A DNA stretch of 21,541 bases from CAYGDT01 sp964348745 (GCA_964348745.1 CAYGDT010000013.1:1-21541); one strand, 5' to 3'. Positions 1 to 7,639 are shown, counted from the first letter of the stretch. The notes: generated from the letters alone by a model not told the origin. Numbers and translations are program-made.

Positions 1-10
1 CTGTCATGAT

Positions 11-41
11 AATAATCTGCGGGTCGAAGACCCGCGCTATG
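11..41. repeat. Intergenic hairpin element after the first HTTM gene
   Basis: A perfect 7-bp stem (positions 19-25 pairing with 29-35, loop GAA) lies just beyond the stop codon of the minus-strand HTTM gene. It has no U-tract, so it is not a classical terminator. The flanks (AATAATCT on one side, GCTA on the other) resemble those of the double hairpin at 19973-20011 read on the minus strand, which suggests a dispersed palindromic element. It could stabilise the mRNA 3' end; this is inference. Confidence 0.5.
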
Positions 42-43
42 CT

Positions 44-979
44 CTATAAAACAGGAGCAATATCCTTCTTCGTGAATTTGCGCAGCGCACCATAGACCTC
101 CTCTGGAGAAAAGAAAACGATGTACGCAGGAATTAATACGGCAAACCACCAGATGTAGAGGAGCAGATCCACAAGGGTATGGAACAAAAGTCCGCAGCCG
201 AAGGCGATCCAACGGATCTTGTAGACACGTATCCAGAAGGCAAACGGCAGTATCAATTCCATCATCTTTAACAGATTGACGACGACATGGTACCAATCAG
301 ACCAACCCAAGCTCGTGATAGAAAACGCGAGTGGCGTTCCCCAGACACCCATCATGGAGTACCAAAGCATTTCACCTCCCTGCCATCCCGGGAGCCAGAG
401 TTTCTGCAGTGCAACACCGAGGTACGTCATGGTGATCTGGAGCGCAAACATCCTCTGCGGAAAGACCGATACCAAACGCTTCCATCGCAACGGACTGCCG
501 TAGCGTCGCCACGCTTCCACGCTGAAGGTTTCTCCTGCACTCGAGATCGAAAGAAACAAAAGGCAGACGATATACAGCCGATCGAAGCTGGTATGGAACA
601 GGTAGTGGCTTAGGTAGAAGTAGTACCACGAACTGAAGAATGCAAGCAGGGACGCAGTGCGTGTGGAGAGTCCGATCGTAACGCACGCAAGCAGGAGCAG
701 GTGCATCACATAGATCGTGAATGCAATGTGCGGTTCGGGTACGCTTAAAATCCACTGCAGGCTTTCGGGCAGGTAGCTCGGCATCTGCGGGAAGACGATG
801 CCGTCAGTCGAATACAGTAGACGTACATGCGGCAGGCGCATGCCCCAGTAAAAAAGGAGCCAGCCTCCCATAACAATACGCACGATGGCGATCAGGTGCG
901 GTGGACCGGTGCGTGTCCACCACGTTTCGAAGCGTAGTAGCGCCTTCGAAAGCCGGCAGAAAAAAGATTGATGCATCAT
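44..979 (-). CDS. HTTM-domain membrane protein (gamma-carboxylase-like fold)
   Basis: This 311-residue polytopic membrane protein matches the HTTM family, which is related to vitamin K-dependent gamma-carboxylase. The N-terminal segment starting LIAIVRIVMGG is followed by the typical YSTDGIVFPQ loop (an R...Y..DG.P pattern), and several hydrophobic helices follow, among them LLLLACVTIGLS and FWIRVYKIRW. The start ATG overlaps the stop of the preceding 171-residue gene as ATGA, implying translational coupling. There is no DCC domain, unlike the paralogous protein at 15116-16462. The substrate is unknown; HTTM proteins are often encoded beside small membrane-anchored proteins, as here. I see no reason to call it a carboxylase by activity. 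Confidence 0.8.
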   Translation of the reverse strand: MMHQSFFCRLSKALLRFETWWTRTGPPHLIAIVRIVMGGWLLFYWGMRLPHVRLLYSTDGIVFPQMPSYLPESLQWILSVPEPHIAFTIYVMHLLLLACVTIGLSTRTASLLAFFSSWYYFYLSHYLFHTSFDRLYIVCLLFLSISSAGETFSVEAWRRYGSPLRWKRLVSVFPQRMFALQITMTYLGVALQKLWLPGWQGGEMLWYSMMGVWGTPLAFSITSLGWSDWYHVVVNLLKMMELILPFAFWIRVYKIRWIAFGCGLLFHTLVDLLLYIWWFAVLIPAYIVFFSPEEVYGALRKFTKKDIAPVL

Positions 980-1491
980 TGGGAAGGAAACTCTGTGACA
1001 AATGTCTTTGTTACGTGCTCAGCATCATAATGACCATAGAAACTCAACTCCGATACCGGCCACTGCTCCCACTGGATACGCACGGCGACAAAGCCGGCTC
1101 CTTTCCTATTTTCCTCCTGCAGAATGTGCGCCGCTATGGCTTCGTATTTCTGCTCCATATCTTGCACGCCGGACAACCTGCTGCGAATGGCATACTCTCC
1201 GCGACTGAAGGGGAAGTATGTCTCGTGGTCGATCTTGCGCCAGGAGCCGTCTGCATACTTTCCGTAGATCATTAATTCGGTGTTTTGCGTCACGTAGGTC
1301 TGGAACGGCGCCATCATGGCGTAGAAGTGCGTGATGAGCGGCCATGGAACGCGGGGAACGGACTGATGACCCAGCGTGTAGTAGAGTGCGCAGAACGTGA
1401 GCACCAAGTATGTTAAAAGAAATACGTGCCTGCCGAGGCGCACGCCAAAAGTGACGAGACGTTTGCTGTGGACGGAAACTGATCGCAGCAT
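976..1491 (-). CDS. Small membrane-anchored partner of the HTTM protein
   Basis: This 171-residue protein has one N-terminal membrane helix (HVFLLTYLVLTFCALYYTLG, about residues 22-41) followed by a soluble domain probably outside the membrane. The domain contains AMMAPFQTYVTQNTELMIYG and a GSWRKID strand, equivalent to the WNLFSPDP...YRNGRNWV region in the 161-residue protein at 16459-16944. Both precede an HTTM gene with an ATGA overlap, so the pair is likely one functional unit. The start is supported by a TACACT box whose end lies six bases before the ATG. The molecular function is unknown. Confidence 0.75.
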   Translation of the reverse strand: MLRSVSVHSKRLVTFGVRLGRHVFLLTYLVLTFCALYYTLGHQSVPRVPWPLITHFYAMMAPFQTYVTQNTELMIYGKYADGSWRKIDHETYFPFSRGEYAIRSRLSGVQDMEQKYEAIAAHILQEENRKGAGFVAVRIQWEQWPVSELSFYGHYDAEHVTKTFVTEFPSQ

Positions 1492-1497
1492 GGCAAT

Positions 1498-1503
1498 AGT
1501 GTA
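1498..1503 (-). promoter_or_regulatory. -10 box of the first HTTM operon
   Basis: The minus strand reads TACACT, then six bases, then the ATG at 1491. That spacing puts the expected transcription start at or within a base or two of the start codon, so the mRNA would be leaderless. No clear -35 box is visible. Confidence 0.55.
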
Positions 1504-1532
1504 CTGCGGAGTTCGAAGGATTTATATGGGTC

Positions 1533-1553
1533 TTAGTTCTTAGTTCCTAGTTC
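1533..1553. repeat. Heptamer tandem repeat (TTAGTTC x3)
   Basis: Three adjacent seven-base units read TTAGTTC, TTAGTTC, CTAGTTC on the plus strand. They begin about eight bases after the stop codon of the minus-strand gene at 1562-2014. The period of seven and the post-stop position match the longer arrays near 17.1, 18.5 and 21.2 kb, although the unit differs. Confidence 0.7.
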
Positions 1554-1561
1554 AATAGAGC

Positions 1562-2014
1562 TTAAGGATTCTGTGCTTTACGAATGCAGTTCATCCAGTC
1601 CTTCGTTACAGAAGTGCGACATTGCTGGGCTTGGAAGCGACGTGTTAATTCTTTCTGTGCTTGATCTTCGGCGTAGCTGCTTGTTCTTCTGGCCGTAGGC
1701 GTTGCGCGCAATGCGCGGATATTGACGAGTGCCTTTGGCAGGTTTTGCTGCTTCATACGCACTTGTTCCAGAATAGATTCTTGTCGCTGCAGCCTCGGAG
1801 CACGAGTTTTCTTTAGTGCAGTGGCACGCGCAGCTGCAGCCTTGTCGCGCATGCACTCGCGTACTTTCCCTTTTTCGATCCCCGGCTGCAATTCCCTGTC
1901 AGTGGGAATGCTGAGTTCCGTGCGACAATCTGCTTCGTATGGCACGAATGGGAAAGCACTGGCAAGTGGTGGCAGGAAGAGGCCGATGAGAAGTGTGAGC
2001 ATCCGCAATTTCAT
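1562..2014 (-). CDS. Secreted four-cysteine helical protein
   Basis: I do not recognise a family. The chosen ATG gives 150 residues with a clear signal peptide (MKLRMLTLLIGLFLPPLASA, cleavage likely before FPFVPYEADC). The mature part is rich in K, R, Q and A and looks helical. It has exactly four cysteines, in two pairs: ADC...REC near the N-terminus and QQC...MNC (ten residues between) near the C-terminus, so two disulfides are plausible. A longer frame upstream (to 2191) would bury the signal peptide and run through the promoter, so I rejected it. A promoter (TTGTTC, 17 bases, TACAGT) ends eight bases before this ATG. Confidence 0.7.
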   Translation of the reverse strand: MKLRMLTLLIGLFLPPLASAFPFVPYEADCRTELSIPTDRELQPGIEKGKVRECMRDKAAAARATALKKTRAPRLQRQESILEQVRMKQQNLPKALVNIRALRATPTARRTSSYAEDQAQKELTRRFQAQQCRTSVTKDWMNCIRKAQNP

Positions 2015-2022
2015 CAATCCAC

Positions 2023-2051
2023 ACTGTACAGTTTTTCTCCTACAAGAACAA
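2023..2051 (-). promoter_or_regulatory. Promoter of the secreted four-cysteine gene
   Basis: On the minus strand a TTGTTC -35 (2046-2051) and a TACAGT -10 (2023-2028) are separated by 17 bases. The -10 ends eight bases before the ATG at 2014, which supports that start and predicts a leaderless or nearly leaderless mRNA. Confidence 0.55.
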
Positions 2052-2108
2052 TCAAACCGTCGATTTTCTCCGTGCCGCAGCTGCGACAACTCGCTACCAT
2101 ATGCTCCT

Positions 2109-2687
2109 ATGCTCCGCGTACTTCTTCTCACTGCAGCTGCACTGCTCTCAGCTTGTCGGGGATCAGTTTTGATGCAGCCAACCAATGCCATATTCGGTTC
2201 CGATCCGCCGTGGCAACAAGACGAAATCTATGCCGGAAGCGGTGCGACATTTCACGGGAAGTTTGCTACAGCAAGCGCACTCAACAGTGCGCGACGCTTT
2301 GTTTCCGATTATCACGGCACGATGGATATTACCGTAGTGGATAACGGAAAAATAACCTGCACGTGGATAGCTGAAGGACGGATTACAGATCGAAGTCTCA
2401 CCCAAGACTTCAACGGTTTTATCGAGGCGTCATCGACACTCTGCATCGGGAAACTGCAGCGCGACGGGAGCTTCGTTTTTCAGGGGGCATTTATTGGCAA
2501 GCTACCGCATCAGCCCGAAGAAGCGCAGGACGACACATTTACGCTGAATGGCAGATTGAGCACCGATACCATAACGGGGGATCTGCTCATCGGTTCGGTC
2601 TTCCGCAATGCGCTTTCACAAGCGGAACTCTCCGGTGCAATACTGCAAAGCAGCGGCGTTGCATTCGAGGCCGTGCGCAATGAATGA
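2109..2687 (+). CDS. Predicted lipoprotein
   Basis: This 192-residue protein opens with a lipoprotein signal, MLRVLLLTAAALLSAC, with the lipobox LSAC placing the lipidated cysteine at residue 16. The mature domain is rich in beta-type segments (GTMDITVVDNGKITCTW, GSFVFQGAFIGKL, DTFTLNGRLS, ITGDLLIGSVF) and may form a small beta-barrel or sandwich; I do not recognise the family. The open frame extends upstream to 1722 through the divergent gene, but the lipobox fixes the start at 2109. A TACCAT box lies eight bases upstream. A methyltransferase gene follows after 24 bases and may be co-transcribed. Confidence 0.78.
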   Translation: MLRVLLLTAAALLSACRGSVLMQPTNAIFGSDPPWQQDEIYAGSGATFHGKFATASALNSARRFVSDYHGTMDITVVDNGKITCTWIAEGRITDRSLTQDFNGFIEASSTLCIGKLQRDGSFVFQGAFIGKLPHQPEEAQDDTFTLNGRLSTDTITGDLLIGSVFRNALSQAELSGAILQSSGVAFEAVRNE

Positions 2688-2711
2688 GTGTGCTTTCCCC
2701 AAGTTTTTCGT

Positions 2712-3248
2712 ATGCTGCTTCTCGTTCTGGAAATCTGTCTCGCGCTTCTCCTCGCACCCATTGCACTTGCGGGATTGAGTCTCGCTCCGTGGGTCCCCAC
2801 ACCATCGTGGGATTTTGCACGCATCAACAGGCAGTTACAACTTGGTAAAGGGTCGGTGTTCTATGAACTCGGTTGCGGCGAAGGGCGTGTCTGCAGGTAC
2901 ATCGCAAAGGCCAACCCCGAAGCGCGGATCATCGGCATCGAACGCGCATTGCCGATCTACCTCATCGCGCGCTTACGCCAATGCATGCATCCGTTGAGCA
3001 ATCTGCGGTACATGTATGGCGACGTGCTGAAGATTGATCTCTCCGATGCCGATGCCGTTTACACCTACGCGCTGATTGGCACAGTCAACACGAAGCTGAA
3101 ACCGAAGTTTGTACGGGAGCTCCGTCCGGGCTGCCGCATCGTCTCGTACAACTTCGCCATGCGCGACTGGCCGTGGAAACATGAAACGGAGCATCCAAAA
3201 AACGGGAGGCATGCCCCTCTGCATGTGTATGAGATACAGGAAACATGA
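2712..3248 (+). CDS. Membrane-anchored class I SAM-dependent methyltransferase
   Basis: The 178-residue protein has an N-terminal membrane helix (MLLLVLEICLALLLAPIALA) followed by a Rossmann methyltransferase core. Motif I is FYELGCGEGRVCRYIA and the acidic end of strand 2 is IIGIERA. Later come YMYGDVLKIDLSDADAVYTY and a GCRIVSYNF strand. The substrate cannot be told. A GTG start 24 bases upstream is possible but adds residues before the helix. The last 30 codons and stop are duplicated in a degenerate, headless copy at 4763-4855, beyond the neighbouring 481-residue gene. Confidence 0.78.
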   Translation: MLLLVLEICLALLLAPIALAGLSLAPWVPTPSWDFARINRQLQLGKGSVFYELGCGEGRVCRYIAKANPEARIIGIERALPIYLIARLRQCMHPLSNLRYMYGDVLKIDLSDADAVYTYALIGTVNTKLKPKFVRELRPGCRIVSYNFAMRDWPWKHETEHPKNGRHAPLHVYEIQET

Positions 3249-3261
3249 GACAAGCGGATGG

Positions 3262-4707
3262 TCATTCACTACGAAGAGCCTGCTCGATCCTGTCTGTCAG
3301 TGCGCGCATTTGCGCTTTGCTTTCTTCATTGAAAACAGGAATGTGTTCAGAGCCAAAATACGGTTCTAAACGTGGCACATATCTATTTGATTGAACCTTG
3401 AAGAGAATGTGTGGAGATTGCAGCTCAAATGGTCTCCAGTACGGAGCACCGACGGGTGCAAGCACAGTGGTACTTTCTCGTTGCCATGGCGCACACCGGA
3501 AAGAATCTCCTGTGGGCGTATGAAGTCCATCTGCAGCGATTGAGACGTTGTAGGCGTCCCCCTCATGCACCGTCAGAATGGAATCCGGATAGGATTCTCT
3601 TCTCCTTTGTTTATTATGAGTCTCGATAAATGCATCGGCAATCTGATCTGTTGTGGTGTGCAGCTCAGGAAGTACACTTCGCAGCTTTTCCTCTAACCAT
3701 GCGCAATCGATATGACACATACCCCGCTCCACCGGCAACGCCATACCGACGTACGTTTTCGTAAGACCCGTGGAACGACCGAATTTTTTCCCAAGATCGA
3801 GTCCAAGCTCAGGTTGTCTGCTGCGGTACATATCCAGCGTGTACGTACCATCGGGCAATGCAATAATGTTGATCGTTGTGTTACGGAGAGGTCCCGGCCA
3901 ATGCCCCCAATTGCCGTTACTGAAGCCAAAATTCTTCAGTTGTCTTGAAACGATGCTGAAAAATTGATCAAAGAGATCGTTTTCTCCGATTTTGTACAAA
4001 CTGTTCAACAGTCCGTTGGCGTAAGCCTCCATGGGGGAAGATCCATGGGTTTCCGCTACTTCCTCTGTATCGCCGAAAGATTGCGAGTGCGCGCCACTAT
4101 AAAACAGCGCAAGAATGGTTTGCAGTTCATTGAAGTTCTGCAGGAGGAATCCTTCCTCATGTGCATCACGTGTGATTTCTCCTCCCGGCAGCTTGAATGT
4201 TTCGCGCACGGCATGGATGCGGCGCTCCAGTGCTTCGAAAAAATGGTGAGATGCTGTTGCCATCGTTCTTGTATCAAATTGAAGCAGCTCGTAGACACAG
4301 CTTGCGTGTTCGCTGCGTGGAGCAGTGACGCGTGTGCAGAGTGCATCGGCGACATGCGCTTTAAATAGTGCGGGCTTTTTGGTCCTACTATTTAAGCATC
4401 GAAGCGTCTCGGTCATAAGTGTCCTCTGTCCACTCTCCTGAGCATCGGCTCCGTAAAAGTATATGTTGTGTCGGTCTTCTAAACCTTCTTCTACAAATGC
4501 ATCCTCTACTTGTTGAGTAGGGATGCTCTTCATCTCGCCATCCCTACCCGTGAGCAGTATGCTGCATTGTGTGGCTGTAACTTTACGAAGCTCTCGCACC
4601 CGCGCATGTGCAGGGTGAATACTTTCCAATGCACGCAGAAATTCCATACTGCCGTATGCGACCTGTAGCAGACGCTCCGCTGTGTCATCGGTATCCGACG
4701 TATCCAT
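3262..4707 (-). CDS. Hypothetical protein, 481 residues, in a repeat-flanked cassette
   Basis: I do not recognise this protein. It is soluble, acidic at the N-terminus (MDTSDTDDTAERLL), with no signal peptide or membrane helix. Histidine- and tryptophan-containing stretches such as FGFSNGNWGHWPGPLR and ECHID-like MCHIDCAWLEEKLR could be tested as conserved motifs. The stop lies 13 bases from the stop of the converging methyltransferase. Its promoter is almost consensus. The whole gene sits between the intact methyltransferase 3' end and a second, headless copy of that 3' end, which suggests it arrived as an inserted unit or replaced part of a tandem paralogue. Confidence 0.7.
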   Translation of the reverse strand: MDTSDTDDTAERLLQVAYGSMEFLRALESIHPAHARVRELRKVTATQCSILLTGRDGEMKSIPTQQVEDAFVEEGLEDRHNIYFYGADAQESGQRTLMTETLRCLNSRTKKPALFKAHVADALCTRVTAPRSEHASCVYELLQFDTRTMATASHHFFEALERRIHAVRETFKLPGGEITRDAHEEGFLLQNFNELQTILALFYSGAHSQSFGDTEEVAETHGSSPMEAYANGLLNSLYKIGENDLFDQFFSIVSRQLKNFGFSNGNWGHWPGPLRNTTINIIALPDGTYTLDMYRSRQPELGLDLGKKFGRSTGLTKTYVGMALPVERGMCHIDCAWLEEKLRSVLPELHTTTDQIADAFIETHNKQRRRESYPDSILTVHEGDAYNVSIAADGLHTPTGDSFRCAPWQRESTTVLAPVGAPYWRPFELQSPHILFKVQSNRYVPRLEPYFGSEHIPVFNEESKAQMRALTDRIEQALRSE

Positions 4708-4716
4708 AGTTGATAG

Positions 4717-4744
4717 AATATAAACTACAATGAATTATTGTCAA
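4717..4744 (-). promoter_or_regulatory. Promoter of the 481-residue gene
   Basis: The minus strand has a perfect TTGACA -35 (4739-4744), a 16-base spacer and a TATATT -10 (4717-4722). The -10 ends nine bases before the ATG, so the transcript should start at or close to the start codon. The design is nearly identical to the promoters at 8032-8059, 11565-11592 and 13412-13439. Confidence 0.75.
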
Positions 4745-4762
4745 TATTTAGATAAAGCTTTT

Positions 4763-4855
4763 GCCATGCGCGACTGGCCGGGGACGCACGAAACGGATCA
4801 TCCAAAAAATAGGAGGCATGCGCCGTTGCATGTGTATCGAACAATGAACGTTTAG
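4763..4855 (+). pseudogene. Headless 3' fragment of a methyltransferase gene
   Basis: The plus strand encodes 30 residues and a TAG stop that align without gaps to the last 30 residues of the methyltransferase at 2712-3248: AMRDWP..HET.HPKN.RHAPLHVY is shared. The first 78 or so bases are close to 87 percent identical by hand count, and similarity stops abruptly at the GCC before ATGCGCGAC. The last five residues differ. There is no start and no Rossmann core, so this is a remnant. It may be the original gene end displaced by an insertion, or the tail of a lost tandem paralogue. Confidence 0.85.
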
Positions 4856-5034
4856 TTTTTATTTGAGAAAACTGATCGATGCTTTGTGCCGCGTTTCTTG
4901 CAACTGATTTCCGCCTCTTTCGCAAATTCTATCATTGAAGCAAGTGCATGGAATTTGCTTTCTACGGAGGCATTTTTTAGAAGTCGTAGATGGTCTTTGT
5001 CGAAGCCGGAGGTACGCGTGTTTTTTTGCTTCAT
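4852..5034 (-). CDS. Small partner of the nucleotidyltransferase (60 residues)
   Basis: The gene starts inside the stop of the nucleotidyltransferase gene (ATGA overlap at 5031-5034), which argues strongly that it is real and coupled. The protein is basic and helical: KDHLRLLKNASVESKFHALASMIEFAKEAE. A short protein with a similar SVE+R/K..L..M.EF pattern commonly follows this kind of nucleotidyltransferase gene, from memory of similar loci. An antitoxin or regulatory role is possible but not shown. Its stop overlaps the stop of the pseudogene on the other strand (TTAG). Confidence 0.7.
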   Translation of the reverse strand: MKQKNTRTSGFDKDHLRLLKNASVESKFHALASMIEFAKEAEISCKKRGTKHRSVFSNKN

Positions 5035-5519
5035 AAGCCTTTCAATTCTAACAGAGCAACAACATCCTGCATATCCTTTTCTCGGTCGGAATTTTGTTTC
5101 ATCGAGATCAAATCATCAATGGAAATGACAGGAATTGTAAGACCCCAAATCTCGGCGTGCATCACATGGGATGAAAATTTTTCAAACTCCATCGACTCAC
5201 TGACCAATACGTCGACGTTGAACTGAGGTTCTTTTGCATGAATAAACGAGTACGCAACAAGTCCCTTTTCCTTTATAAACGTTTGTACTTTTTGAGTATC
5301 TCCCAATTCCTGAATAGAGATCGGGAGTCGTTGCTGATATCCTAAAGATTCCATAATCCTCGCCATTTTTGCAAGGTTTTCATGATCCAGAGCGAGGAGA
5401 ATATCAATATCATTGGTGAATCGCGGGTAGCCGTGCAGATTCACCGCCACTCCACCGACGATGAGGTATTGCACATGTTGCTCGGCGAATGCGCGGAGAA
5501 GGGATTGATAATCGGTCAC
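5031..5519 (-). CDS. Nucleotidyltransferase (MNT/AbiEii-like, DUF6036-like)
   Basis: The 162-residue protein carries the DNA polymerase beta-type nucleotidyltransferase signature: GG at residues 22-23, the metal-binding pair DID at 37-39 (TNDIDILL), and a third acidic residue at D103 in FNVDVLV. The catalytic triad is therefore complete. Related proteins occur as toxins in AbiE-like and MNT/HEPN-type systems and as antibiotic nucleotidyltransferases; the length and the small downstream partner favour the first kind. The start is a GTG; the overlapping ATG two bases before is out of frame and meets a stop at once. A TAGAAT box lies six bases before the GTG. Confidence 0.82.
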   Translation of the reverse strand: MTDYQSLLRAFAEQHVQYLIVGGVAVNLHGYPRFTNDIDILLALDHENLAKMARIMESLGYQQRLPISIQELGDTQKVQTFIKEKGLVAYSFIHAKEPQFNVDVLVSESMEFEKFSSHVMHAEIWGLTIPVISIDDLISMKQNSDREKDMQDVVALLELKGL

Positions 5520-5525
5520 ATGCTT

Positions 5526-5531
5526 ATTCTA
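5526..5531 (-). promoter_or_regulatory. -10 box of the nucleotidyltransferase operon
   Basis: TAGAAT on the minus strand ends six bases before the GTG at 5519, matching the spacing seen at other genes in the window and supporting this unusual start codon. Confidence 0.5.
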
Positions 5532-5597
5532 CTCCAGCAATGCGGCAGGGCGAACCAACTGCCATCTTTTCCAGTAGTTCCATGCTGAACCCATAGT

Positions 5598-5613
5598 CTG
5601 AGCCTGTCGAAGG
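5598..5613. repeat. Dispersed palindromic repeat CTGAGCCTGTCGAAGG
   Basis: This 16-base sequence contains the inverted arms AGCCT and AGGCT around GTCGA. From memory, CTGAGCCTGTCGAAGG and its complement are a widespread intergenic repeat in many unrelated bacteria. Here it lies directly upstream of the rlmN -10 box, inside the region where a -35 would fall. Confidence 0.45.
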
Positions 5614-5614
5614 C

Positions 5615-5623
5615 TGATACACT
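5615..5623 (+). promoter_or_regulatory. Extended -10 promoter of rlmN
   Basis: TGA followed by TACACT forms an extended -10 (TGn plus hexamer), and the hexamer ends six bases before the rlmN ATG. The transcript should be leaderless. No clear -35 is seen, as expected for an extended -10. Confidence 0.6.
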
Positions 5624-5629
5624 CAGCAC

Positions 5630-6700
5630 ATGAATGTAGCCCCCTGCAACCGTCATGACCGGTTTTTGCAACTCTTTCCCAACGAGCCCGCCTTTCGCCT
5701 GCGGCAGATCGAGAAGGCGTATTTCACGGAGTCGATGACGGGGTGGGAGAGTGTGACGACACTCAGCAAAGACATGCGTGCAGTGCTTGAAAAAGCGGTT
5801 CCGTGGATCAGTTGCAGTCCGGTGACAACACTCTCGAGCAGCGCGGGGGACACGCATAAAGTCGTCCTCTCGGGACTCGATGGGCAGCTCTTCGAAAGCG
5901 TGCTGATGAAAAACAAGCGTGAGCAGTGGACTATTTGCGTGTCATCGCAGATCGGGTGCGCGATGGGATGCACGTTCTGCGCAACCGGAGCAATGGGTTT
6001 TAAACGGGATCTCTCTTCGGATGAAATCGCGGATCAGTATCGCTATTGGAAACAGTTTCTCGCGGAGAAACCTGAGCTGCCACAACGTATCAGCAACGTT
6101 GTGTTCATGGGCATGGGCGAGCCGTTGGTGAATGTGCACAACGTCAAAGAGGCGATCCGTACGTGGATTACCCATACCGATCTCGGTGTTACGCGCATCA
6201 CGGTCTCCACGGTCGGGGTTCTTCCGGTCTTGGAAAACATTCTGACGGATCCGCAGTGGCCCGCTGTGCGCATCGCTATTTCTCTGCATAGTCCGGAAGA
6301 AGCGTCACGCAGGAAGATCGTACCGACGACTGCGCCGAATTTTCATACCCGGCTTGCCAAGTGGACGCACGATTACCAAAAAAAACACGGCAACCGCCGG
6401 CATCATGTCACGTTCGAGTACACGCTGATTGCCGGCGTTAATGACACCGTGGACGAAGCGAAACGGCTTATCAAATTTGTCCGGACAACCAGTGCGGTGA
6501 AAGTGAATGTCATCCCCTTAAATCCTGTCTCCGGCAAAGCGTTTACCGCAAGTTCGCGGTCGGGGATCGAAGCCTTTAAAAACACACTGCTGAGTGCGCA
6601 TATCGATGTCACGGAGCGCAAAACCATGGGGCAGGATATCGCTGCGGCGTGCGGTCAGCTTGCGCTCACGATCAAAAGCGGAGGGAAGGTGGTGGGGTGA
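5630..6700 (+). CDS. rlmN: 23S rRNA (adenine2503-C2)-methyltransferase RlmN
   Basis: RlmN is a radical-SAM enzyme that methylates C2 of A2503 in 23S rRNA and also A37 of some tRNAs. The 356-residue protein is of normal family length. The radical-SAM cluster ligands are C110, C114 and C117 in CAMGCTFCATG. The SAM-binding GMGEPL is at 161-166, and SLHSPEEASRRKIVP matches the conserved central motif. The second catalytic cysteine, which forms the methylated intermediate, is C341 in AAACGQL. The ATG is fixed by the extended -10 six bases upstream. This is a core housekeeping gene and stands alone in its transcription unit. Confidence 0.96.
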   Translation: MNVAPCNRHDRFLQLFPNEPAFRLRQIEKAYFTESMTGWESVTTLSKDMRAVLEKAVPWISCSPVTTLSSSAGDTHKVVLSGLDGQLFESVLMKNKREQWTICVSSQIGCAMGCTFCATGAMGFKRDLSSDEIADQYRYWKQFLAEKPELPQRISNVVFMGMGEPLVNVHNVKEAIRTWITHTDLGVTRITVSTVGVLPVLENILTDPQWPAVRIAISLHSPEEASRRKIVPTTAPNFHTRLAKWTHDYQKKHGNRRHHVTFEYTLIAGVNDTVDEAKRLIKFVRTTSAVKVNVIPLNPVSGKAFTASSRSGIEAFKNTLLSAHIDVTERKTMGQDIAAACGQLALTIKSGGKVVG

Positions 6701-6783
6701 AGGCGGTCTTACCAGAGCCAGACATCCGCTGTAAAAGTATGGCTTGTTCTGTCGCAAGAGAAATATTTGCAATTGCTTCATCG

Positions 6784-7626
6784 TTACGACGATTGGTCTT
6801 CTATCCGATGCTGTCCTGCATTCGAAACTTGGTGACGTACCATAATCCTGAAAGGCTCCAAATCTGTTTTAGATTTCAGCGGTAAACCGTTGGGCCATCG
6901 CTGGCGGAAAGCTCTATCGAACATAATCATTTGATGATGTTTGAGCGCCTGCCGCGTCAGTTCGTCCCATTCATCCGGTGGAAACTCCCGCTCGATCACA
7001 GCGCGTACTTCTGTCATATTGTCATATGTACGATCAGGACCTCCTCCTGCGACATAGTATGGCATTCTCTCGATGTGGCCTTCACGCAATCCAATGGGCA
7101 AACGTTCTGCGATTATTTCGAATGAGTCAAACCACACAGGGAAAAGTTGTTCAAAACATGCAAAAAGTTCAGGTAAACAACCACGGGAGATCAACCATTC
7201 ACAATGCCCGAGTAGTGCTGCCTCAACTCTGGCTCGGTCTACCGGATCAAGCACATCTGGCATGGGGATTGCGGTAAAGATTGGCACAAAACTTACAGAG
7301 CCAGAGTGTTCATCTAGAATTGCACAGATTGCGTCGATGTCAGGGGCAAGGCTTTGCTGATCGACATAGCGAGTGATCCAATTACTATAACCATCACCCA
7401 ATTCTGAACACGCTGTTTGCATGTCAAATGTTCCGTCCTCTCTGACGTAGCGTAGGATTTTCTCCGGAATCGTACCGTCATAGGAATACGAAATATTGCT
7501 AAAAACCCGTGCCCAGTCGATCTTATAGAAGTTCGTTCTATCACCCCCTGTCATTGGAACAATAATACGTCTCTCGGGAATACCGCTCTCCCCAATGTTT
7601 GCCTGCGGTTCATTATCATGATTCAT
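6784..7626 (-). CDS. Hypothetical protein, 280 residues
   Basis: I do not recognise this protein. It is acidic and soluble, without signal peptide or membrane helix. The central part is predicted mostly helical (DAICAILDEHSG, DRARVEAALLGHCEWLI), followed by a C-terminal segment with PPDEWDELTRQALKHHQMI. It lies 13 bases downstream of the 127-residue gene on the same strand and is probably translated from the same mRNA; no convincing promoter or Shine-Dalgarno site lies in between. It converges on rlmN with 83 bases between the stops. Confidence 0.65.
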   Translation of the reverse strand: MNHDNEPQANIGESGIPERRIIVPMTGGDRTNFYKIDWARVFSNISYSYDGTIPEKILRYVREDGTFDMQTACSELGDGYSNWITRYVDQQSLAPDIDAICAILDEHSGSVSFVPIFTAIPMPDVLDPVDRARVEAALLGHCEWLISRGCLPELFACFEQLFPVWFDSFEIIAERLPIGLREGHIERMPYYVAGGGPDRTYDNMTEVRAVIEREFPPDEWDELTRQALKHHQMIMFDRAFRQRWPNGLPLKSKTDLEPFRIMVRHQVSNAGQHRIEDQSS

Positions 7627-7639
7627 GATGCTATTTTGG

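Noticed and set aside
2015..2191. N-terminal extension of the four-cysteine secreted protein
   Set aside because: It would put 59 residues before a clear signal peptide and run through the divergent promoter region.
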